From JBLNBN01 sp050260015 (lineage in GTDB: Bacteria > Bacteroidota > Ignavibacteria > Kapaibacteriales > UBA2268), in the NCBI GenBank assembly GCA_050260015.1, contig JBLNBN010000022.1, positions 59,386 through 123,385 of the forward strand: a stretch of DNA of 64,000 nt, read 5' to 3'. Both the position numbers and the translations under genes were made by a program. Positions 26,335-34,392 of this stretch are shown one piece after another; position 1 is the first letter of the stretch, and each line of letters starts with the position of its first letter. Under the pieces are notes generated by a model. The model was not told the DNA's origin, did not search any database, and worked only from the letters and a program-made list of their open reading frames with translations.

Positions 26335-26910
26335 TTACTTAATTGAGTCGCAATTAGCGACCTGGATATAAATCGAACGCGGATACTCCGTCTTTAGTTT
26401 ATCGAAGAAAGATGCGGCCCGCGACGGGTTCCCCATATAGCAATGGAGCTGGCCGATCCGCACGAGCAGCTTTTCCCGGACGGCGCCGATAAGACTTCGC
26501 TCCGCGAAGAGCGATTCGAAAATACTCATCGCCGAAGCGGCCTTGCCTCGCGCTATGTCGCATTCCCCGAGCATAAAGATCGCTTCTTGCCGGAGCGAAT
26601 CCTCGTCGGCAAGCGTCTCGGAGTATATCCTGAACTTTGGGCAAGCGGCGTCGTAATCGCCGGAGTCGAACGTCGCGACGGCGGCGGCGAACTCCCGTTC
26701 GGCTTCGTTGGGAGGCTTGCCCGCGCTTTCGGACTTAATGTCCGGCAGGCGCACGACGGCCGTATCGCCAAGAGCGCGTTCGGGCGCGCCGTAAACGTTT
26801 TTTTGAATTTTGGACGCGCGCGCTTTACCGGGCGCGACCCTGCCCGCCTGGCAGCCCGCAAGGCCCGCTAAAACCGATAAGCTAAAAAGGATCCGGAAAA
26901 TATTGTTCAT
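26335..26910 (-). CDS. TPR lipoprotein
   Basis: The 191-residue protein has a lipoprotein signal with lipobox LAGC at about residue 20. The mature part holds tetratricopeptide-like repeats (AVATFDSGDYDAACPKFRIY, then EAIFMLGECDIARGKAASAM and a last unit with YMGNPSRAASFFDKLK), recalling YbgF/CpoB-type periplasmic helpers. It lies upstream of the TonB receptor and may serve the same envelope machine. Function is not known. Confidence 0.72.
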   Translation of the reverse strand: MNNIFRILFSLSVLAGLAGCQAGRVAPGKARASKIQKNVYGAPERALGDTAVVRLPDIKSESAGKPPNEAEREFAAAVATFDSGDYDAACPKFRIYSETLADEDSLRQEAIFMLGECDIARGKAASAMSIFESLFAERSLIGAVREKLLVRIGQLHCYMGNPSRAASFFDKLKTEYPRSIYIQVANCDSIK

Positions 26911-26984
26911 CTGTGAATTCGTAGTTTTCTTTGAATAGAGCCATATCGAATTATAACACGAATTTTTTTTGTAAAAAGTATAAT

Positions 26985-26992
26985 TATTTTTG
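26985..26992 (+). promoter_or_regulatory. Bacteroidota-type -7 box before the large T9SS gene
   Basis: TATTTTTG matches TAnnTTTG and lies 54 bases before the start at 27047. A TTTG upstream (26968-26971) is only 13 bases away, shorter than the usual spacing, so the match is weak. Confidence 0.33.
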
Positions 26993-27046
26993 AGACTTTT
27001 TGCTAATTTATGTGTCTTATAGTAAATGATTTGACGCGAGGTGGAA

Positions 27047-30000
27047 ATGAAAAAAGCGACGTATGCAATATTGATATTATTTATAGGCTTTACGGGAGCT
27101 TTCGGTTCGGAAGAAATCGAAAAATCGCTTCAATCGGCCAACATGGGTTCGGAATTTTGGCTCACAGTCCCGCCGTGCCCGGAGAGCGAATACTCCTCGA
27201 ATACGAATCGCATAAAGCTCTTCGTAACGTCGTACGTTTCCACGCGAGTGCGCGCGGAAGCCGCCGACGGAACTCTCTTCCAGGAGATCGACCTACCTGC
27301 GGGGATAACCCGCTCGATAGAGCTTTACCCGGAACAGGCTCAACCGTTTATCTCGACTTATTACTCCAACCAGTTCGCCAACCGCGTCTACCCCGGCTCG
27401 GCCTTCCGCGTGGTCGCGGACGATCCTATCGCGCTTTTTGTCGTGCTCAGCTTCCGCACGGATAGCGAAGGCTACCTCGCGCTGCCGACGAGCGCGCTCG
27501 GAACGGATTACAGGGTTTCCTCGTACAGCGACGCGGCCGGCCAATACGGCGAAAACGTGTCCTATCCTTCTCTCGCAGGCATCGTGGCCGCGTTCGACAA
27601 TACAGTCGTGCGTATGTTGCCATGCTCCGAGCACAACACCTTTAAGCCCTATCCGTCGCCGCAGGCCGACACTGTAACAAAGACGCTAAATCGCGGAGAC
27701 GTATGGGTGTTCTCCTCCAGAGGCGGCGAGAGCGACCTCTCGGGCAGCTCTATACAAACTAATTTCCCCGTCGCCGTTATTACCGCCAATCAATGCGCTA
27801 ACGTGCCTCTTAAGAATAAATCCTGCGAATATATTACGGAAATGGAAAGCCCCGTCGTTAGCTGGGGCAAAACGTACTTCGCTTCAAAGATATTCGGCAG
27901 GAAATTCGCCCCCGTAGTTAGAATTTACGCCCTGCAGGACACTACCACGATTTACAGGAACGGGATTAAAGTAGGCAAAATAGACAGCGCAGGGGCCGCG
28001 GCCGCCCGTAACTTTATCGAGCTAAGAACGTCCGACTCCGACCCCCAATCGGCGGTCTTTACCGCGGACAAGCCGATCAGCGTTACGCTATACAACCCCG
28101 GAACCGAGGAGGACGGACTTCCTACGCCCCGCGGGGATTGTTTCCAGGTGGGGCTCGCCCCCTACGAGCGCTTCACTAACGAGATATTGCTCGCCACGCC
28201 CGTGCAAACTCCCTCCGAAGCTGCGATTAGCGAGCACTATATCAATCTCATATACAAAAAGACTTCGTCGAGCCAGATACCCGACGATCTTGAGATAGGG
28301 CAGATGAAAAACGGCGCCTGGGCCTGGGAAAAGATAAAATACATAAACTTAAAGGAGACGGAGACGTTCAAGGCCCCAGTCGACGGTTCGACCTGGGCCC
28401 GCGTACTCTTCAAAGTAGTCGAGGGCGCCTGGAGGATCCGCTCCGGGAATCCGGTCTGGGCATACCTTTACGGCCATATGCCCACCGGCTCCTACGGCAT
28501 GCCGGCCACGGCGGGCATGGCGCGTATTTCTATGGATGATTACGAAGCGCCGGTCCCAACCTGGAAAACTTACTGTATGGGGGAAATCCGGGGCGAGGTA
28601 AAAGATATGCCCGAGGACGCTTCGCGCCGTTCGAACCTAAAATGGATAGTGTACCACTCCTCGGAAAGCGAGAACTACGATCATTTCTTTTCACAGATAA
28701 TCCCCGGGCAAACCGAGCGCGCGGAGTTCAAGCTCTTCGTCCGCAACCCGAAGGAGAACGCAAAAGCGACGCTTACGTTCAGGGACATGAACGGCAACGA
28801 CACGACCGTAACCATTCATTATACTGCCCCGAAGCTAGTCGCCCATCCGGGCTTGCTCGACTTTGGCCTGATCAGCAAAAACATCAGCTACGAACGCTTC
28901 GTACAACTCGTCAACGAATCCGACTCCCTGATAAATATTCCCAACGTCGCTCTATGGCGGGGGGATCGCGGATTCGTAATTACGACTCCGCCGGAGAATA
29001 TCTCGCTTAAACCGGGGGACAGCTGCCGGGTCGGAATTTCCTTCAATACTTTGGAGGGCGGCGAGTTTATCGATTCGCTCGGCGTCGGCGACGACTGCTT
29101 CTTCGCTAACCTGGTAGAGCTTCGAGCCCATACCGGCGAGCAGATCATCAAGGCGGACGACGCGCAATTTGGCGAAGTCACAATAGGCCAATCGGACTTG
29201 GCCGTAGCTAACGTAGCAAACCAGGGGAATGCGGAGCTTATTATTACCGGCGTTCGCTTCAACGCCGACGCCGCGTTTACTAGCGATATACCTAAGAACG
29301 TGTCCGCTTCTAATCCAATCGTCATACCCGCGCACGGCGCAATTGCTTATAACATTACTTTTGCGCCGGCAAAGAGAGGCGAGTATCTCGATTCGATCGT
29401 CTTTAGTTCCAATGCGCGGCACATCGACAGCGTAATAATACTTTCGGCCCGCGGCGTCAGCCCGGGGCTCGCGTCGAACTCGCCCGTTTGGAACCGTTGC
29501 CGGATAAACCGCGAGAAATTCCCCGCAGGACCTTACCCGCCTTCGGGCGACTCCCGCGGAATTAAGCTGCTCAATAACGGAACCGTCGACGTTGCGATCT
29601 CGGGAGTGGAAATTGAGAGCTACTCTACCCCGGACGGCTCGCCGGCAGCATTTATCTTCGACATGAACGCTTTTAAAGATTTAACTATAAAGCCGGGGGC
29701 CGATACGCTTATTACCGTTAAGTTCAATCCGACGGCGACCGGCGAATACTCCGTATTGATCAAATATCAAGGAGACAGTCCCGAACCCGCACGCACGCGC
29801 CTATACGGCGTAGGGGTTGTTCCGCGTATTAAGACTTCTATTGAAAAGTTCGACACAACGCTCGCCAATAGTTCGCTTATGAGCTATCGCGCGCTTAGGA
29901 TAACTAACCCTTCGCTCGCCGAGTGGGAGTACGGCGATACTTTAACTATCTATTCGCTTTCGGCGGCTATTCCGGGGGATATTTCGACCAAGTGGGACAA

Positions 30001-31225
30001 CTTTGGCTCTAAAGGGTTTAAGATCGATCTTTCGGCCTTCCAATTCCCTATTAAGCTTAAGCCCGGGGAATCGGTCGAGGCTCCTGTTGCGTTTGCCCCA
30101 AGGGAGTCGGGCAATATTCAGTCCGAATTAGTAATTAACTCGGACGCTGAAAACGAGGGTAGAGCCTTGCTTGCCGGCTTTGGCGTGGGCGACGAGATAA
30201 CTGCTGTGGGAGATACGGCCGAGGACTGCCCGGGCAACGTAGATACTCTCTATTGCGAGATAAAGAACCACGGCGAACGGAACATCGAGCTCTCCAGGCT
30301 GGAGTTCAATCCTCCCTACGAGGAATTTGCCTTCGCGGACAGTTCCATCGCCAATGGTTTCGTTCTTCCCGCGCAAACGAGCAGGGCGATACCAATTTTA
30401 TTTAAGCCGGGCAAGTTCAGCTACGTCCAAAGCCAAATTTCGTTTAAGGACAAGAGCTTCCCACAAGTCACGGCCTCCGCCCCGATCACCGGCAAAGGCC
30501 TATTCGCAGGTCGGGAAACGATCCTAAGGCCTATTCGCCAGAACGTAAACGCGGGCGTCGACGCGAACCTGACTTTGGCCCTGGAGCCAGGAAAGGATAT
30601 CGAGTACGCTAACGTTAAAAATGTAATAGTCGAGCTGAGTCACAATTCCGATTTCCTCGCGTTCGACGAGGGCTCGCTCGAAATAAACGAGGAAATATCG
30701 CAACGGTTCATCGCGCAGATCCTTGAGTTTAAGCCAAACTTCGCAAAGATACGGCTTACGGGAATCGGCGACGCCAGGATTAATACTCAAAGCATACTAC
30801 TAAAGCTTGGCTTGAAAACGTTTCTACCCTCCGGCGACGAATCGACGGGCAATGTGCGCGCGAAAATAATTAACCCGGACAACGCCTGCGCGGAATTTGA
30901 GGGCGCGCAATCGGAAATTAATATTAACGCAGTTTGCGGGGGCGAGCTGCGGAAGATCGTCATCAGTCCCTATGATTATTCCTTCGGCGCCAGGACGGTA
31001 AAGGGAGCGATAGAAGTGGACTATGAACTGGGACTTGCCGCCGGGACGAAGATCGAAGTCTTCTCCGCCGCCGGCGAGCGCGCGGCTGTCCTACTGGACG
31101 AGGTCCGCCCCGCGGGAACGCATAAACTAAACTACGACGCTTCCTCGCTCGGAAGCGGGATTTACTTTATCGTAATTTCTTCCGGTCCCTTCAAAGAAGC
31201 GGTTAAAGTTGGAGTGATCAAATAA
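27047..31225 (+). CDS. Large secreted IgGFc-binding-like / ASH-repeat protein with T9SS tail
   Basis: The 1392-residue protein starts at the ATG at 27047, giving a signal peptide (KKATYAILILFIGFTGAFG) after a GAGGTGG ribosome site; a GTG two codons earlier is less likely. Residues 25-490 resemble the IgGFc-binding N-terminal domain (GSEFWLTVPPC, IELYPEQAQPF, and later MPTGSYGMPATAG). Residues about 580-1180 hold several choice-of-anchor-D (ASH) Ig-like repeats (LLDFGLISKN, IKPGADTLITVKFNPTATGEY). A cohesin-like region precedes a T9SS type A tail (YELGLAAGTKIEVFSAAGE to KEAVKVGVIK). It is a surface or secreted adhesin-like protein; its binding partner is unknown. Confidence 0.85.
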   Translation: MKKATYAILILFIGFTGAFGSEEIEKSLQSANMGSEFWLTVPPCPESEYSSNTNRIKLFVTSYVSTRVRAEAADGTLFQEIDLPAGITRSIELYPEQAQPFISTYYSNQFANRVYPGSAFRVVADDPIALFVVLSFRTDSEGYLALPTSALGTDYRVSSYSDAAGQYGENVSYPSLAGIVAAFDNTVVRMLPCSEHNTFKPYPSPQADTVTKTLNRGDVWVFSSRGGESDLSGSSIQTNFPVAVITANQCANVPLKNKSCEYITEMESPVVSWGKTYFASKIFGRKFAPVVRIYALQDTTTIYRNGIKVGKIDSAGAAAARNFIELRTSDSDPQSAVFTADKPISVTLYNPGTEEDGLPTPRGDCFQVGLAPYERFTNEILLATPVQTPSEAAISEHYINLIYKKTSSSQIPDDLEIGQMKNGAWAWEKIKYINLKETETFKAPVDGSTWARVLFKVVEGAWRIRSGNPVWAYLYGHMPTGSYGMPATAGMARISMDDYEAPVPTWKTYCMGEIRGEVKDMPEDASRRSNLKWIVYHSSESENYDHFFSQIIPGQTERAEFKLFVRNPKENAKATLTFRDMNGNDTTVTIHYTAPKLVAHPGLLDFGLISKNISYERFVQLVNESDSLINIPNVALWRGDRGFVITTPPENISLKPGDSCRVGISFNTLEGGEFIDSLGVGDDCFFANLVELRAHTGEQIIKADDAQFGEVTIGQSDLAVANVANQGNAELIITGVRFNADAAFTSDIPKNVSASNPIVIPAHGAIAYNITFAPAKRGEYLDSIVFSSNARHIDSVIILSARGVSPGLASNSPVWNRCRINREKFPAGPYPPSGDSRGIKLLNNGTVDVAISGVEIESYSTPDGSPAAFIFDMNAFKDLTIKPGADTLITVKFNPTATGEYSVLIKYQGDSPEPARTRLYGVGVVPRIKTSIEKFDTTLANSSLMSYRALRITNPSLAEWEYGDTLTIYSLSAAIPGDISTKWDNFGSKGFKIDLSAFQFPIKLKPGESVEAPVAFAPRESGNIQSELVINSDAENEGRALLAGFGVGDEITAVGDTAEDCPGNVDTLYCEIKNHGERNIELSRLEFNPPYEEFAFADSSIANGFVLPAQTSRAIPILFKPGKFSYVQSQISFKDKSFPQVTASAPITGKGLFAGRETILRPIRQNVNAGVDANLTLALEPGKDIEYANVKNVIVELSHNSDFLAFDEGSLEINEEISQRFIAQILEFKPNFAKIRLTGIGDARINTQSILLKLGLKTFLPSGDESTGNVRAKIINPDNACAEFEGAQSEININAVCGGELRKIVISPYDYSFGARTVKGAIEVDYELGLAAGTKIEVFSAAGERAAVLLDEVRPAGTHKLNYDASSLGSGIYFIVISSGPFKEAVKVGVIK

Positions 31226-31250
31226 ATGAACTGGTTAAACAAGTATTAAG

Positions 31251-31365
31251 AAATATTTCCGCATGCGTTTAAAGGAGTTCCGCTCGCTCGAATTCGCGTC
31301 GCCAATCGACGCCCGGCGAAAGGAGCTCCTTTTCCATATGGGCGCCTCCCTATGATGGAAATATT
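31251..31365 (+). terminator. Nested stem-loop terminator
   Basis: AAAGGAGTTCC (31271-31281) pairs with GGAGCTCCTTT (31322-31332) with one wobble and a T run. Inside it, GCGTCG pairs with CGACGC; outside it, AATATTTCC (31252-31260) pairs with GGAAATATT (31357-31365). It ends the large T9SS gene. Confidence 0.62.
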
Positions 31366-31432
31366 GGTTTTATAAATCATCATTTTTCCATAATTTCGGA
31401 AAACTCAATGTATTCAATTAAAATCAAGAAAA

Positions 31433-32335
31433 ATGGATATCCTGATTCAGGAAGTCGGCATGCGCGACGGTTTGCAACAAGAGCGCGCGATCGCGCCGAC
31501 TGACACAAAAATTCTATGGATAAAGAAGCTAATAGCCGCCGGAGTACGTAGAATCCAAATCGGCTCCTTCGTTCATCCTACTAAAATGCCCCAAATGGCC
31601 GATACGGACGAACTCTTTAAGTTCTTCAACCGCCCGGGAGAAAAGCCCCCCGAAGTCGAGCTCTCCGGCCTGGCCTTGAACGCTCGCGGGGTCGAGCGCG
31701 CGATCGCCGTCGGCGCCGAACGTATTTGCGTCGGGGTCAGCGCGAGCGAAACGCACAGCCGGAAGAATACGGGGATGTCCCCGGCCGAGGCTATTAAAAA
31801 TATCATCGAGCTGGCCGGGCAGGCGGCGCGCGCCGGAGCAAAAGTTCAAGGCGCCGTGCAGTCAGCCTTCGGCTGCGGATTTGAAGGGCGTATAGACGAA
31901 CGCCGCGTTATAGAGCTGGCCGGAGAATACCTCGCCGCTGGTATTAAGAGCATCAGCCTTGCCGACACAAGCGGGCACGCCAATCCTAAATCGGTGGAGC
32001 GACTTTTCGGGGCGATCCGAAAGCTCGACGACGACGCGGAACTCGTCTGCCACTTCCATAACACTTACGGTATGGGCCTGGCGAACGCAAAAGCCGCGAT
32101 CGATTCGGGCGTGACCGTCTTCGAAACCGCGTTCGGCGGGCTCGGCGGCTGTCCCTTTACGAAAGTCGCCGCGGGCAACTTAGCGACGGAGGACTTCGCG
32201 CTCTTCGCCGCCGAGATGGGTTACTCTACTGGAGTCTCCCTCGAGGGCTTAATCGACCTGGCGAAAGCGGCCTCGGAATTTTTTGGTCGCGAACTGCCGG
32301 GCTTCGTCTATAAAACCGGTCCTATTATCAAGTAA
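31433..32335 (+). CDS. mvaB: Hydroxymethylglutaryl-CoA lyase family protein
   Basis: The 300-residue DRE-TIM metallolyase cleaves HMG-CoA to acetyl-CoA and acetoacetate, the last step of leucine breakdown. It has the N-terminal VGMRDGLQQE metal and substrate loop, ICVGVSASETH, the metal ligands in VCHFHNTYGMG, and FGGLGGCPF, which carries the catalytic Cys of the HMG-CoA lyase signature. The ATG at 31433 has only a poor ribosome site. A type III CoA-transferase gene begins 17 bases after its stop, so the two form an operon. Related enzymes act on other 3-hydroxy-3-methyl acyl-CoAs, so HMG-CoA is likely but not proved. Confidence 0.9.
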   Translation: MDILIQEVGMRDGLQQERAIAPTDTKILWIKKLIAAGVRRIQIGSFVHPTKMPQMADTDELFKFFNRPGEKPPEVELSGLALNARGVERAIAVGAERICVGVSASETHSRKNTGMSPAEAIKNIIELAGQAARAGAKVQGAVQSAFGCGFEGRIDERRVIELAGEYLAAGIKSISLADTSGHANPKSVERLFGAIRKLDDDAELVCHFHNTYGMGLANAKAAIDSGVTVFETAFGGLGGCPFTKVAAGNLATEDFALFAAEMGYSTGVSLEGLIDLAKAASEFFGRELPGFVYKTGPIIK

Positions 32336-32352
32336 AATTCAAAGAGGAATAA

Positions 32353-33552
32353 ATGAGCGCTAAGATACTAGCCGGAACGCGGGTTCTCGACCTAACGAAC
32401 GTGCTTTCCGGTCCATTCGCCTCCCTGCACCTGGCGTGGCTAGGGGCGGAAGTAATTAAGATAGAAAATCCCACGGACGGCGATCTTGCCCGCAAGCTTG
32501 GTTGCGTGCCCGAGTATAATAAAATGTTGATGGGAACGAGCTTCCTCGCGCAAAATGCCAATAAAAAATCCGTAACGCTTAACCTAAAGGACGCTCGCGC
32601 CAAGGAAATTTTTAAGAAATTAGTTAAAACTGCGGACGTCGTTATCGAGAACTTCCGCCCGGGCGTAATGGATCGATTGGGCTTAGGGTACTCCGTTCTT
32701 TCTGAAATTAACCCTCGGTTGATTTATTGCGCAATAAGCGGCTTCGGCGCCGACGGGCCCGACGCCAAAAAGCCGGCCTACGACCAGATCATTCAAGGGC
32801 TATCGGGCGTAATGTCGATTAACGGCGACGAACGGCTCAACCCGCTTCGCGCAGGGTTCCCGCTCTGCGACACGGTCGGCGGCCTCAACGCCGCCTTCGC
32901 CGTAATGGCCGCGCTCTACCATCGCGAGCGCGCCGGGGAAGGTCAATTTATAGACGTCGCGCTGCTTGATTCAATAATGCCGCTGATGGGTTGGGTCGCC
33001 GCGAATCTCCTGATCGGCGGGCAGCAGCCGCAATTGCTCGGCAACGATAACTTTACCGCGGCGCCCTCGGGCGTTTTCCGAACCGGGGACGGCCACATTA
33101 ATATCGCGGCCAATAAGCAGGAACAGTGGGAAGCGGTAGCCGAGGTCCTCGGGGTCCCGGAATTAAAAGAAGATGAACGCTTCCGCGAACGCGAGGCCCG
33201 CAAAGCCAACCGCCGCGCGCTTACGCCCCTGCTCGAGGTGCCGCTCTCGCGCGGAACAACGGACTACTGGGTCGAGAAATTTAACGAAAAAGGCGTTCCC
33301 GCCGGGGCGATACTAAAATTAGAGGACGCGCTTTCCGCCGAGCAGGTCGCCCATCGGAATACGCTTGCCGAGATCGACGTCGAGGGAATTGGCACGATCA
33401 AGCTATTCAATATGACCGCGAAATTCGATAAGACCGAGGGCGTTATTGAATCCGCGCCGCCGCGACTCTCGGAGCATACGGAAGAGATACTCTCAGAAAT
33501 CGGAGTCTCCGCGGAGGAACTGGACACTCTCCGGGAAGAAGGCGCGATATAG
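32353..33552 (+). CDS. CaiB/BaiF type III CoA-transferase
   Basis: The 399-residue enzyme moves CoA between carboxylic acids by way of an aspartyl-CoA thioester. Evidence: RVLDLTNVLSGPFASLHLAWLG at the start, ENFRPGVMDRLGLGY, and the catalytic Asp in KPAYDQIIQGLSG. The length is typical. It follows the HMG-CoA lyase gene and probably makes or recycles the acyl-CoA substrate for it, as the human SUGCT protein of this family can form HMG-CoA. GAGG precedes the ATG. The true acid pair cannot be inferred from sequence. Confidence 0.9.
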   Translation: MSAKILAGTRVLDLTNVLSGPFASLHLAWLGAEVIKIENPTDGDLARKLGCVPEYNKMLMGTSFLAQNANKKSVTLNLKDARAKEIFKKLVKTADVVIENFRPGVMDRLGLGYSVLSEINPRLIYCAISGFGADGPDAKKPAYDQIIQGLSGVMSINGDERLNPLRAGFPLCDTVGGLNAAFAVMAALYHRERAGEGQFIDVALLDSIMPLMGWVAANLLIGGQQPQLLGNDNFTAAPSGVFRTGDGHINIAANKQEQWEAVAEVLGVPELKEDERFREREARKANRRALTPLLEVPLSRGTTDYWVEKFNEKGVPAGAILKLEDALSAEQVAHRNTLAEIDVEGIGTIKLFNMTAKFDKTEGVIESAPPRLSEHTEEILSEIGVSAEELDTLREEGAI

Positions 33553-33574
33553 TATATAAGGTAGATTAGAAATA

Positions 33575-33620
33575 AAAATCGCTTATCGGTTCAATTAAGC
33601 GCCGGTAAGCGATTTTATTT
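33575..33620. terminator. Bidirectional terminator
   Basis: AAAATCGCTTATCGG pairs with CCGGTAAGCGATTTT with one wobble and a loop of 12 bases, with T-rich right and A-rich left flanks. It serves the CoA-transferase gene and the convergent peroxiredoxin gene. Confidence 0.82.
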
Positions 33621-33644
33621 CAGGAGCGAATTTATTTTTACAGG

Positions 33645-34202
33645 CTACATCTTTTTAACTGGCGGCTCGCCTTTCTTCCAGCCGCAGGGCGTCATTTCGC
33701 CGCTCTGAAGAGCTTCGAGCACTCGCAGCGCCTCTTCCGGATTGCGCCCGACGCCGTCCGGATGAACAAGTTGATAATTAATAATGCCGTCGGGATGGAT
33801 TAAAAACAAGCCGCGTTCGGCTACCCCGCGCTCGGGATTGTAGACGTCGTACATCTGCGCGATCTCGCGCGTAATATCCGAAAGCATCGGGTACGGAAGA
33901 CTCTTTAACAGGTCGTGCTGCCGGCGCCAGGCAAAGTGAGAGTAACGCGAATCGGTAGAGCAGGCGATTACTTCGCAGTTAAGCTTTTGAAATTCGTCGT
34001 AAACTTTCCCAAAGCCCTCAATTTCCGTCGGGCAAATAAAAGAAAAATCGTTTGGATAAAAGAATAATAAGAGCCACTTTCCTTTATAATCCTCGAGCGA
34101 TATTTCAGCGTACGCCGTATCGTGCCCAAGGTCCGCAGAGTCGCCCCCGACGACGGCAATGCCTTTAAAATTTGGCGCCTTCGTGCCGACTAACAAAGCC
34201 AT
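33645..34202 (-). CDS. 2-Cys peroxiredoxin
   Basis: The 185-residue protein starts at the ATG at 34202 (a longer frame to 34349 lacks support; AGGGGG sits just before the chosen start). It reduces peroxides with a peroxidatic Cys57 in FSFICPTEIEGF and a likely resolving Cys near residue 173 in MTPCGWKKGE. The region LFLIHPDGIINY is also typical of the AhpC/Prx1 group. It is cytosolic. It is divergent from topA with 190 bases between. Confidence 0.9.
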   Translation of the reverse strand: MALLVGTKAPNFKGIAVVGGDSADLGHDTAYAEISLEDYKGKWLLLFFYPNDFSFICPTEIEGFGKVYDEFQKLNCEVIACSTDSRYSHFAWRRQHDLLKSLPYPMLSDITREIAQMYDVYNPERGVAERGLFLIHPDGIINYQLVHPDGVGRNPEEALRVLEALQSGEMTPCGWKKGEPPVKKM

Positions 34203-34392
34203 GCTACCCCCTATTATGAAATACGTATTATTTTTATTTAAAAATAATTTTCTTATTTTAGCCTTTCCTAAGCAATCGACAGGATTATCAAACGTAATCA
34301 ATTTTACTTTAGTGTGAATAAAATTTGCAAAAAACGTTATATATTGCAATCCTTAAAATTCGAAAAAGTCAAAAAACATTAGAAGACAATTT

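Noticed and set aside
33645..34349. Longer start at 34349 for the peroxiredoxin
   Set aside because: The added 49 residues are AT-rich and unlike peroxiredoxins; AGGGGG is before the ATG at 34202.
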